Shown here: positions 53,291 through 60,899 of the stretch, one piece after another | Layout: each line of letters begins with the position of its first letter | How positions within the stretch are numbered: position 1 is the stretch's first letter | Origin: Streptomonospora mangrovi | GTDB taxonomy: Bacteria > Actinomycetota > Actinomycetes > Streptosporangiales > Streptosporangiaceae | DNA: 64,000 nucleotides | Reading direction: 5' to 3' | Assembly (NCBI RefSeq): GCF_027604915.1 | Contig: NZ_JAJAQC010000013.1 | Location: 18,415-82,414 of the forward strand | Notes under the pieces: model-generated | Database searches by the model: none | Told to the model about the DNA's origin: nothing | Seen by the model: only the letters and a program-made list of their open reading frames with translations | Position numbers and translations under genes: made by a program

Positions 53291-53322
53291 AAACGGGTGT
53301 CCACGCAGGTGGGCACCCGTTT
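53291..53322 (+). terminator. Terminator hairpin after tRNA-Pro
   Basis: AAACGGGTG(T)CCAC pairs with GTGG(G)CACCCGTTT around a GCAG loop, a 14-bp stem with one G-T wobble, six bases after the tRNA. It ends in TTTCGTGTTTC. Confidence 0.8.
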
Positions 53323-53376
53323 CGTGTTTCCGCTGGAGAAGGGCTGATTCAGCCCGGTACACATGCAGTGCAGACG

Positions 53377-53541
53377 CTAGGAGGCGTCGGCCCCGGCGTT
53401 CTTCGCCTCAGTCGCCTTCCTCCGCTCGACGTCCATGGCGTCGGCCACCTCGTCCAAGCGGTTGGGGAACAGGCGCCCGTAGGTGTCGAGGGTCATGGTC
53501 GCGGTGGCATGGCCGAGCATCCGCCGCCGCACCCGGCGGCA
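53377..53541 (-). pseudogene. Tyrosine recombinase (integrase) C-terminal relic
   Basis: The frame ending at TAG 53377-53379 encodes about 54 residues: RRMLGHATATMTLDTYGRLF, then PNRLDEVADAMDVERR. It carries the LGHxx histidine and catalytic tyrosine region of phage-type integrases. It lacks the rest of the enzyme and any start. The frame is contiguous with the restriction gene, whose TGA lies at 53542-53544. It marks a decayed integrative element next to tRNA-Pro. Confidence 0.8.
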
Positions 53542-54384
53542 TCAATCCTCCAAGTCGTCCAAAGACGCGATCTCAGTGGCCGTGGTCTCCGGGCCAAGCT
53601 CGTGAACCCAGTCGACGCCGCTGATATCGACACCGAAGCGCTTGTTCTCCTCGCGGAATACGTGCTCACGAAAGACTCGGATGGGCTTCGTCTTCTCTGT
53701 GGATTCCTGCCAAATCTTCTTTGCCGGACGGTTCTTAAGATCCGACAAGGCTCGCTCGCGTTGTTGGCCCTCATCTTGGAAGGAGATGTCAATCGCGTCC
53801 GCGATGACTTGCTCCATCTCGGAGCGACTGTACTTCCTGTTGCACAGGAGTTTCGCCGCGCGCTTTCGGCCAGGATGGATTGAATCCCAGATCGAACGAG
53901 CGTTCTTCCTGCCTCCACCCGGATGGTTGGAACCGAAACCGGTCATCAAAGTGTTCCATAGAACGGGCCTGTAGGTACGCAGTAAGGCCCGTTCTCCCAA
54001 TATTATCCATATGTCGTCAAGGATGAGATGTCTGACGTCGAAATCGGACGCGTCTAGGTTATCCGCTTCGTTTATGCTTTTGCGGTGATCGCTTATGCGT
54101 TTAAATAGCTTTGGATATGACTCGTTCGGGGGCTCTCCGTAACTACTATTCCCGGCTTCGGCTCTTCCGACATAGATGGGGACATTCATATCTCTCAAGC
54201 GTTCGTATATGGGTAGGTCGCCGGTGTAGTACAGCGCGTACAGGCCGGCTCCCGGGAACGGCTCGACCGCGTCCAGGGGAACTCGCGGTCGCACGTCCAT
54301 CTCCGCACGAAGATTACGACTGAGGAGATCGATGTCCAGCGGATTGAAGTGTGTGGGTGTCATTACCTCGAGGCCGTGTCCCAT
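53542..54384 (-). CDS. Eco29kI-type GIY-YIG restriction endonuclease
   Basis: About 280 residues from ATG 54384; ATG 54363 and an upstream start at 54438 are alternatives. The GIY-YIG motif appears as GAGLYALYYTG, then VPIYVGRAEAG, with catalytic-region residues in LFKRISDHRKSI. Later blocks YRPVLWNTLMTGFGSNHPGG and IWDSIHPGRKRA match Eco29kI. Known members cut CCGCGG. The C-terminal ~90 residues extend beyond the classic 214-residue enzyme. It lies downstream of the methyltransferase and vsr genes in one leftward unit. Its base composition is visibly lower in GC than the flanks. Confidence 0.88.
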   Translation of the reverse strand: MGHGLEVMTPTHFNPLDIDLLSRNLRAEMDVRPRVPLDAVEPFPGAGLYALYYTGDLPIYERLRDMNVPIYVGRAEAGNSSYGEPPNESYPKLFKRISDHRKSINEADNLDASDFDVRHLILDDIWIILGERALLRTYRPVLWNTLMTGFGSNHPGGGRKNARSIWDSIHPGRKRAAKLLCNRKYSRSEMEQVIADAIDISFQDEGQQRERALSDLKNRPAKKIWQESTEKTKPIRVFREHVFREENKRFGVDISGVDWVHELGPETTATEIASLDDLED

Positions 54385-54477
54385 GCGCGAAACTTTACTC
54401 ACCCGCCGTGGACCCACCAGCCGTACCCCGCGCCGCAAGGTCCTCAGCGGAACGAATTAACACTGGTCTGACCCGAT

Positions 54478-55257
54478 TCAGGCCTGGTCGGCGGGCGCTG
54501 CCTCGCCTCGCACTGTCGCGGCTACCCGAGCGGCGGCTTCCGCTGGATCCTCATGCTCCCAGACGCGTACAACTGTCCACCCGGCTTCTCGCAGTAGCCG
54601 GTTCGTCTCCGCGTCTCTAGCCCGATTCGCCGCGATCTTCTCGTTCCAGAATCCGGAATTCACTGTGGCGGGCCGCAAATGCTGTGGGCAGCCATGCCAA
54701 TAACAGCCATCAACGAAAACCGCGACTTTCACCTTGGAGAAGACGATGTCGGCGGTGCGTCGCACCTTGGGAAGGGGACGAGCCGCTACACGGTAGCGGA
54801 GTCCCCACTGGTGGAGAAGCGAACGCAGTCGCAACTCTGGTTTGGTGTCCCTGCTGCGATTCCCTCGCATTGAAGCCCGGACGGCGGACGAAGAAGCCCA
54901 CGATCCCTTCGCGACTGTCTCCTCGGTGAGCAACCCCTTCTCCCAGGCCAATCTCCAGCCCTCAGTGAGATTCTCGGCCCGGGTCTCATGCTCGACCGGC
55001 CCGAGGTAGCGGGTGGGGGACTTCCCTCCATCGGACCAGCGCAGATACGCGCGAATTCTTCGCGTCCCCGGAAAAACCTTCAACTCCACCGAGGCGCGAG
55101 CGAGGCGACCTTCTCCAAGGTCTACCCATCGCCGGTGGCGGCCGCCGGCGGCTCGGTCTTGTTCACCGGCGATGGCCGACCGACTCCTGCCGGGGCGCCC
55201 TTTCCAGGCTCGCTCGGGGGGCGGAGCCTGTTTCCAGCCGCTTTGCGCCCCAGTCAC
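54478..55257 (-). CDS. vsr: Very short patch repair (Vsr) endonuclease with N-terminal extension
   Basis: 259 residues, compared with ~140-160 for typical Vsr. The C-terminal ~140 residues contain the Vsr core: MRGNRSRDTKPELRLRSLLH, TADIVFSKVKVAVFVDGCYW, then HGCPQHL and NEKIAANRARDAETNRLLRE. The N-terminal ~118 residues are extra: ELKVFPGTRRIRAYLRWSDG followed by YLGPVEHETRAENLTEGW. Vsr nicks T:G mismatches arising from 5-methylcytosine deamination. It overlaps the methyltransferase by 4 bp (coupled translation), which fits a C5 system. Confidence 0.9.
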   Translation of the reverse strand: MTGAQSGWKQAPPPERAWKGRPGRSRSAIAGEQDRAAGGRHRRWVDLGEGRLARASVELKVFPGTRRIRAYLRWSDGGKSPTRYLGPVEHETRAENLTEGWRLAWEKGLLTEETVAKGSWASSSAVRASMRGNRSRDTKPELRLRSLLHQWGLRYRVAARPLPKVRRTADIVFSKVKVAVFVDGCYWHGCPQHLRPATVNSGFWNEKIAANRARDAETNRLLREAGWTVVRVWEHEDPAEAAARVAATVRGEAAPADQA

Positions 55258-56567
55258 CTCTGACGTTCCTCCGCGTCATCCAGAACAGCGGCGACCGCAT
55301 TCGCGAACACCTCACCAAGGGCGACAGGTACGGCGTTGCCGAGTTGCCGCATCTTCTCCCCGCGGGGCCCTTTGAGAACCCAAGAGTCGGGGAAGGTCAT
55401 GACCCGGGCCGTCTCCCGTACAGTCATGTACCTGTGCTTGTACCTGTCTCCTCCTATACCGTCCCCGCCAGGGACCAGATCATCCAGGAGCATCACCGAC
55501 TCGCCACCTGGAACACCATGCACGCCAGCCTTCACGGTCTTCGCCGGGCGGTCCAGTTCGTTGGGTGTATGGCCATCGTAAATCCGCGCTCCAGGCCAGC
55601 CGATATGCTCCGTAAACCCGCCCAGAAGGTGCTCGGTGCGGTCGAGCCACTCATCAGGAATTTCCGGTAGAGGCTTGTTGTCGCCGATGCCCGTGATCGC
55701 GTCTCGTAGTGTGTGCCAGGGCCGCAATCCATCACTCATCGGCACGGACCGTGGAAGGCGTCCCATGACCCGCTCTCGCACATGGGCTGGAACATCCGAA
55801 TGTCGCTCCCAATAACCACCATCGTCCATGGACCGTATTAGGGCGGTCTCGGAGTGCGTCGGCTGAACCAGTCGCCTGAACAGTGCCAGATCGGCGCCTA
55901 GGTCCCATCGAAACGCGACAAGGATGACCCGGTGGCGGATCTGGGGGACGCCGTAGTCCGCCGCGTTGACCGGAACCATGACCACGTCGTAACGCTCCGT
56001 CGGGTCATCCGGCTCCCGCTTGAGTCGTTCCACCAGGTAAGCATCGTGCTCTCGCCAGGTCGCATCCTCCGCTCGCTCCTCGAAAGGCAGTTTCAGTTCT
56101 CGCTGAATGTAGTCGAAGTAAGGTCTAAAGGAGGGTCGAAGTAGGCCACGCACGTTCTCGCAAATGACCGCCTTCGGGCGGATTTCACGCACGGCCCTGA
56201 ACATCTGCGGGAACATGTTGCGCTTGTCCTCGTCGCCCTTGGCGACGCCACCGAGACTGAAGGGCTGGCAGGGAGGACCCCCGGCGAGCACGTCGACCCG
56301 GCCCGCGAGGTAGCCCATATCGAGCTCTTGAACGTCCCCCGCGACAAGAGGCACCCTCTCCCCCGCGCGAGGTACCGTCGGCCTCTCGCCAGAGGGCACC
56401 CGTACGGCCACGTTGGCCTCGAGAGTCTCGCACGCCCGCTTGGCGAACTCGTTGAAGAGCAGGGGGCGGAAGCCGGCGCGGTGGACGGCCATGGCCAGAC
56501 CGCCGGCGCCGGCGAACAGCTCAACGCCCGTGCGATCCCTTTTGGGCGCTCCTTGCAGATCAGCCAT
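55254..56567 (-). CDS. DNA (cytosine-5) methyltransferase
   Basis: 437 residues. Conserved C5 motifs occur in order: motif I ELFAGAGGLAMAVHRAGF, motif IV GGPPCQPFSLGG with the catalytic Cys, motif VI ENVRGL, motif VIII QIRHRVILVA, then a target-recognition region (~240-350), and motifs IX/X RETARVMTFPD and RQLGNAVPVALGE. It is first gene of a leftward methyltransferase–vsr–R unit, consistent with a type II system. Specificity, possibly CCGCGG by analogy with Eco29kI, is not proven. A second GIY-YIG nuclease lies divergently 116 bp away. Confidence 0.95.
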   Translation of the reverse strand: MADLQGAPKRDRTGVELFAGAGGLAMAVHRAGFRPLLFNEFAKRACETLEANVAVRVPSGERPTVPRAGERVPLVAGDVQELDMGYLAGRVDVLAGGPPCQPFSLGGVAKGDEDKRNMFPQMFRAVREIRPKAVICENVRGLLRPSFRPYFDYIQRELKLPFEERAEDATWREHDAYLVERLKREPDDPTERYDVVMVPVNAADYGVPQIRHRVILVAFRWDLGADLALFRRLVQPTHSETALIRSMDDGGYWERHSDVPAHVRERVMGRLPRSVPMSDGLRPWHTLRDAITGIGDNKPLPEIPDEWLDRTEHLLGGFTEHIGWPGARIYDGHTPNELDRPAKTVKAGVHGVPGGESVMLLDDLVPGGDGIGGDRYKHRYMTVRETARVMTFPDSWVLKGPRGEKMRQLGNAVPVALGEVFANAVAAVLDDAEERQR

Positions 56568-56683
56568 TCCGAAAGCATACCGCGGAGCAGGGCTTCATCA
56601 AGCCGCTTTCCCCAAGAGGTTTCCCTGCGGACGGCAGACATATAGGGTCTGCGAGATCACGTCGACCAAGGAGAGCGGAACAG

Positions 56684-57544
56684 ATGGCGCCTGTGGTCAA
56701 TCCTGACGACGGAACTCGGTATCACAAGGAGTTCACCCTCAGTATCACGAAGGCCCTCGGCGACCAGTTGGCGGCAGCCCTCGACGGACTCGACAGCGCG
56801 CCCCTGGCGGAGCCGAACATCGCGCACCTCAAGGAGAAGCCAGGCGTCTATCAGCTCTACCTCAACGGCGCGTTCGTGTACGTGGGGAAGGCCGACAAAT
56901 CGTTGCCCACCCGGCTCCGCCAGCATCTACGCAAAATCTCAGGGCGGCAGAGGATCTCACTCGACTCGATGACGTTCTCCTGCCTGTACGTAGCGGAGGA
57001 CTTCTCCGCGCTCGCCCCCGAGCAGTTGCTGATCAGTCACCACAAGGGGAAGGGGGACATCCCCTGGAACAACAACGGGTTCGGCAACAAGGACCCCGGC
57101 CGCCAACGGGACAGCACCGTCCTGAAGCGAGACCACTTCGACGTTCTCTTCCCGATCGACCTGGACAGACCGATCGAGGGTCTAAGAGCCGGGGAATTGA
57201 CGCTGCACGGACTTCTGGAGGCGGTCAAGGACGGTCTGCCCTACAACTTCCGCTACGGGAAGGACGACAGCTTCAAGAGTAGACCCGTGACGGTCCCGGC
57301 GGATCAGATGACCGCCGACGAGATCTTCCAACTCATCTCCGCCGAGATACCGGACAAGTGGCAGATCACCGCTCTCATGGGTTACGTGATCATGTACGAC
57401 GACAGTCCTCGGCCGTACAAGAGCGCTTGGCGTTATTACCGCGACGGTCGGCGCATCGAAAGCGTCGCCGAGGCGGACTCAGCGACAATCGTCGAAACCG
57501 AGCCGCCGGGTGACGGCGGGGACGCTGAAGCTGATGAAGAATAG
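56684..57544 (+). CDS. Second GIY-YIG nuclease, Eco29kI-like
   Basis: 286 residues from ATG 56684, with AAGGAGAG upstream. The GIY-YIG core is PGVYQLYLNGAFVYVGKADK followed by RLRQHLRKISGRQ. A later WNNNGFGNKDPGRQRDST closely parallels the WNxxxxGFGNxDPGxxR block of Eco29kI. It is only distantly similar to the Eco29kI-type gene at 53.5 kb. The C-terminus is acidic (GGDAEADEE). It is divergent from the methyltransferase. It could be the cognate restriction enzyme or an accessory nuclease. Confidence 0.82.
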   Translation: MAPVVNPDDGTRYHKEFTLSITKALGDQLAAALDGLDSAPLAEPNIAHLKEKPGVYQLYLNGAFVYVGKADKSLPTRLRQHLRKISGRQRISLDSMTFSCLYVAEDFSALAPEQLLISHHKGKGDIPWNNNGFGNKDPGRQRDSTVLKRDHFDVLFPIDLDRPIEGLRAGELTLHGLLEAVKDGLPYNFRYGKDDSFKSRPVTVPADQMTADEIFQLISAEIPDKWQITALMGYVIMYDDSPRPYKSAWRYYRDGRRIESVAEADSATIVETEPPGDGGDAEADEE

Positions 57545-57708
57545 TTTACGCACGTCGCGTCCCCTCCGGAGAGGCGCCCTGTGGGAGCCGGGTTGACGTC
57601 GGGAGGCATCCGGCCATCAGCGCCTTCCGAGGACCGCGCCGCCGACGGGCCCGGGAGTGGTCAGGAATCGAGAAGCGCGCCCGGGGCGTCCCCCGTAGCT
57701 TCATGGGC

Positions 57709-58353
57709 ATGGCAAACATCGAGAACATCACCCTGGCCGTGGGGGACACCGCGGACGCTGAACGGTTTTACGCCGCCTTCTTCGCGGAGGGCGCGCCGGT
57801 TCGGGTGCGTGATGGGGGCGCTCCGAGTGAGGGGTTTCGGGGGTTTACCCTGGCGCTGACCGTCGCGCAGCCGGCTGACGTGGACCTGTTCGTCGAGGCC
57901 GCGCTTGGGGCGGGGGCCGTCGCGTTGAAGCCCGCCGCGAAGTCGCTGTGGGGCTACGGCGCGGTCGTGCAGGCGCCGGACGGGGCGATCTGGAAGGTCG
58001 CGACCTCCGCGAAGAAGAACACCGTGCCCGCCTCCCGGACGGTCCAGGAGACCGTGCTGCTGCTGGGGGTCGAGGACGTGGTCGCGAGCAAGCGGTTCTA
58101 CGTCGAGCGCGGGCTGGCCGTGGGCAAGAGCTTCGGGCGGACCTACGTCGAGTTCGCGACCGAGGGGAGCGCCGTCAAGCTGGCGCTGTACCGGCGCCGC
58201 GCGCTCGCCAAGGACCTCGGGGTGGCTCCCGAGGGGAGCGGGTCGCACCGGGTCGTCATCGGCGGCAGTGGCGGGGACTCAACAGACTTCACGGCCTTCA
58301 CCGACCCGGACGGGTTCGAGTGGGAGGCCGCGGTGGCCGCGTCCGCTTCCTGA
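57709..58353 (+). CDS. VOC/glyoxalase superfamily protein
   Basis: About 214 residues from ATG 57709 (MANIENITLAVG), or ATG 57703 two codons earlier. Two beta-alpha-beta-beta-beta repeats of the vicinal oxygen chelate fold: ITLAVGDTADAERFYAAFF and VLLLGVEDVVASKRFYVERG, with terminal PDGAIWKVA and DPDGFEWEAA. Fosfomycin-, bleomycin- and glyoxalase-like proteins share this fold; the activity cannot be inferred. It is the first gene after the island with host-like GC. Confidence 0.85.
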   Translation: MANIENITLAVGDTADAERFYAAFFAEGAPVRVRDGGAPSEGFRGFTLALTVAQPADVDLFVEAALGAGAVALKPAAKSLWGYGAVVQAPDGAIWKVATSAKKNTVPASRTVQETVLLLGVEDVVASKRFYVERGLAVGKSFGRTYVEFATEGSAVKLALYRRRALAKDLGVAPEGSGSHRVVIGGSGGDSTDFTAFTDPDGFEWEAAVAASAS

Positions 58354-58663
58354 CGCGCCGTTGTACTCGGCTGGGTGGCTTTCCGTCGACCTGCCCTCCA
58401 GGAGCCCGGCCTTGCGGGGGACCGGCCTTCCGGGGACAGGTTGGCCACGACCGCACGCCCACGACGCCGCGCTCCCACGGCGGCGGACCTCCGGGGCACC
58501 GCACCGCCACGACGCCGCACCTCCACGGCATCGGCCGCCTTGGGCGACGGGAGCGCCGGGCGGCTCGGTCGGCCAGGTGGCCCCGCCTGGTCCGCGTGGC
58601 TCGGCCGGTCCCGGCGGGGGCGCTCCCGCGCCTCCCGCGTGGGGCGCCCGCCTCCGCGGTCGG
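58354..58663. other. Intergenic region with imperfect CCACGACGCCGC repeats
   Basis: 310 bp between convergent genes. CCCACGACGCCGCGCTCCCACGG (about 58458) and GCCACGACGCCGCACCTCCACGG (about 58508) are a 50-bp-spaced near-repeat. No supported gene on either strand. Confidence 0.4.
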
Positions 58664-59197
58664 TTACGGGAAGGACGTGTCGGTGACCCCGACCGGGGCG
58701 CCCATCGCCTCTTGGAGGGACTCCAGGAGGGTTTCCAGTTCGCGGCCCTCGGGCTCGGCGAGGAAGGCGGTCACGGCGGCGTAGACGTCGACCGTGGCCT
58801 CGGGGCGGTCCGCGCTGAACCCGCCGATCAGGAAGCGGCCGAAGGTCGGCGACTCCGGGTCCTCGTCGAGGACCCACGTGCCGCCGACGTCGCTGAACAT
58901 GTACTCGGCGCAGTAGTTGGTCAGCAGCACGTCGAAGGGGTCGTAGCCCATCATCGTGAACGGCGTGAGGTCCTCGAGTTCGCAGATCGTGCTCATGTGC
59001 GTCAGCCCGTGGCTCGGGTGGTGCAGCAGCGTCTCGGGCGGGTCCCAGCGGGAGAGGTCTCCCAGGTAGACGACGGAGTCGCGGCTCGCCTCGATCCAGG
59101 CGGGCAGCGACTGGCGGCGCTCGGCGAGAACGCGGGCCGCCGCCTCCGGGGTCAGCGGGTCGGGCACCGGCTGCTCCGGGTCGTACGGAAAGGCCAT
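58664..59197 (-). CDS. Hypothetical protein
   Basis: 177 residues from ATG 59197, with AAGGGGG upstream. It is soluble, acidic and rich in aromatic residues: WIEASRDSVVYLGDLSRWDP, then TPFTMMGYDPFDVLLTNYCA and TWVLDEDPESPTFGRFLIGG. The pattern loosely recalls SMI1/SUKH-like small proteins, but no diagnostic motif is present. Function unknown. Confidence 0.65.
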   Translation of the reverse strand: MAFPYDPEQPVPDPLTPEAAARVLAERRQSLPAWIEASRDSVVYLGDLSRWDPPETLLHHPSHGLTHMSTICELEDLTPFTMMGYDPFDVLLTNYCAEYMFSDVGGTWVLDEDPESPTFGRFLIGGFSADRPEATVDVYAAVTAFLAEPEGRELETLLESLQEAMGAPVGVTDTSFP

Positions 59198-59264
59198 GGG
59201 ATCCCCCTTGATCACGGTTTGGGTGGCACGTGATCTTACGCCCGCGTGTGGGTGCCCGGCGCGG

Positions 59265-59453
59265 TCAGCGCCCCTCCGGGGTGCGGAACGGGTCGGGGAA
59301 GGCGGTCGGGGCCTCGGGGCGGTGCCGCTCCACCTCGGCTCGGCGGTCGGCCTCCTGAGCGCGGTGGAACCAGAGGCTCAGGCCGCCGCCCCCCAGCACC
59401 GCCACCAGCGCCAGCGCGACGACGGCCACGGCCGTCCGCGCTCCCCCGCTCAC
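59265..59453 (-). CDS. Small membrane protein, coupled to upstream gene
   Basis: 62 residues from GTG 59453, overlapping the upstream stop as GTGA. One transmembrane helix (about 8-27, VAVVALALVAVLGGGGLSLW) is followed by a charged tail (FHRAQEADRRAEVERHRPEA). It is probably a partner of the anchored protein encoded just upstream. Unknown family. Confidence 0.55.
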   Translation of the reverse strand: MSGGARTAVAVVALALVAVLGGGGLSLWFHRAQEADRRAEVERHRPEAPTAFPDPFRTPEGR

Positions 59454-60100
59454 AGGTCCGCCAGGACGGTCGCCGCCACGGCCCGCGCCGTCCGCTCGGC
59501 CAACTCGGGAGTGCTCGGTTCGGCCGTGTAGGAGACCGACAGCACGTCCCGGCCCAGCAGCACCGTCACCTCGGCCCGCGCGCCCGCGCCCCCCTCGGCG
59601 TCCACCGGTCCGGACTCCGCGAACGCGCCCTGCCCCAGGTCCGGCACCGCGCGGGGAGCGCCGCCGTCGCCCGCCGCGTACTCCCGCGACCAGTCGAACG
59701 CCTCCCGGGCCTCGGCCCAGCCGCTGCCGTATCGGGTGGTGCCGTGCCGTTCCAGTACGACCACCAGGTCGCCGCGGCCCCCGTTCGCGGCGCCGTCTCC
59801 GCTGGTGGCGGTGCACTCCGCGCGGTTGAGCACGCCGAGGCGGGGGTCCGTGCGGTGCGCGACCTGGGCCAGTGGGACGGCCGCGCTCATCTCCCGTGGT
59901 GCGATGAGGGCGCAGAGGTCGTGCGGCGCCGCGTCGGCGGTGCCGTCCACCGACAGGAACGTGCCCGCCATCATCCACGCGAACCCCCCGGCCATGACGA
60001 TCCCCATGGCCACCGTGCCGCGTGTCACCCAGACGGCGGTCCGTATGCGACGCGCCAGCGCCTCTTGGGCGGCTTGGTTTTCCCTTTTCCGATCGTTCAT
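59450..60100 (-). CDS. Membrane-anchored hypothetical protein
   Basis: 216 residues from ATG 60100. A basic N-terminus and a transmembrane helix (about 24-48, WVTRGTVAMGIVMAGGFAWM) precede an extracytoplasmic domain with DLCALIAPREMSAAVPLAQV and paired cysteines (Cys at about 64 and at about 97 in RAECTAT). The layout resembles the DUF3558-like lipoprotein/anchored domains of actinomycetes. Function unknown. Confidence 0.65.
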   Translation of the reverse strand: MNDRKRENQAAQEALARRIRTAVWVTRGTVAMGIVMAGGFAWMMAGTFLSVDGTADAAPHDLCALIAPREMSAAVPLAQVAHRTDPRLGVLNRAECTATSGDGAANGGRGDLVVVLERHGTTRYGSGWAEAREAFDWSREYAAGDGGAPRAVPDLGQGAFAESGPVDAEGGAGARAEVTVLLGRDVLSVSYTAEPSTPELAERTARAVAATVLADL

Positions 60101-60223
60101 CGCACCCCCGGGGCAAGCGTTCCAGAACGGTGTGAAGACAATGTGTGGATGTCCGGAGTGGGGCCGGCGGGGCTGGTGCGTACAGTTGAGGGTTGTCCGC
60201 ACCGGGCAGAGCAGGGAGGACGT

Positions 60224-60808
60224 ATGGCCGCCGAGGGGCAGCGCGAGGCCGCCGTGGCCGGCGGCGCCGCGCCGGTGTTCCGGGTCGCCGGGGAGGCCGA
60301 CGTCCCCGCGCTGGTGGCGCTGGTGAACTCCGCCTACCGCGGCGACTCCTCCCGGCAGGGCTGGACCACCGAGGCCGACCTGCTGGACGGCCAGCGCGTG
60401 GACCCCGAGGGCGTCGCCGCGCTGCTGGCGCGGCCCGGCACCCGGGTGATCGTCGCCGAGGCGGACGGCCGGATCGCGGCCTGCTGCGAACTCGCGGCCG
60501 GCGCCGAGGGCGGCGACGCCTACTTCGGCATGTTCTGCGTGCGGCCCGACGCCCAGGGCGGCGGGCTCGGCGGGCGGGTGCTGGCCGAGGCCGAGCGCGT
60601 CGCCGCGCACGAGCTGGGGTGCCGCCGCATGCGCATGACGGTCCTGCGCCAGCGCGACGAGCTCATCGCCTTCTACGAGCGCCGGGGCTACCGGCGCACC
60701 GGCAACGTCGAGCCGTTCCCCTACGGCGACCCCCGGTTCGGCCTGCCCAAGCGGCCCGACCTGGAGTTCGCCGAACTCGTCAAGCCGCTGGAGTCCCGGG
60801 CGGGCTGA
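60224..60808 (+). CDS. GNAT family N-acetyltransferase
   Basis: 194 residues from ATG 60224, with GGGAGGA upstream. The GNAT fold: FRVAGEADVPALVALVNSAY, acetyl-CoA binding motif A MFCVRPDAQGGGLGGRVLAE (Q/RxxGxG/A-type), and IAFYERRGYRRTGNVEPF. The acceptor is unknown. It precedes the oxidoreductase gene by about 90 bp and may share its transcript. Confidence 0.9.
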   Translation: MAAEGQREAAVAGGAAPVFRVAGEADVPALVALVNSAYRGDSSRQGWTTEADLLDGQRVDPEGVAALLARPGTRVIVAEADGRIAACCELAAGAEGGDAYFGMFCVRPDAQGGGLGGRVLAEAERVAAHELGCRRMRMTVLRQRDELIAFYERRGYRRTGNVEPFPYGDPRFGLPKRPDLEFAELVKPLESRAG

Positions 60809-60856
60809 GCCGCCGCCGCGCACCCGTCGTTCCCCGGTCGCGCGCGGGCGCGTATG

Positions 60857-60871
60857 TATACTGACCGGTAT
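60857..60871 (+). promoter_or_regulatory. Candidate -10 and inverted-repeat operator upstream of the MDR gene
   Basis: TATACT (60857-60862) overlaps the interrupted dyad ATAC-TGACCG-GTAT (60858-60871), an arrangement common for TetR/MarR-type operators in actinomycetes. The regulator is not adjacent. Inference from pattern only. Confidence 0.35.
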
Positions 60872-60899
60872 GGTTAATCGAGGCGAAGGGGGACCCGAC

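Noticed and set aside
53212..57544. Intact integrative element with attL/attR
   Set aside because: Only an integrase tail remains and no second copy of the tRNA 3' end was seen after the island in this window.
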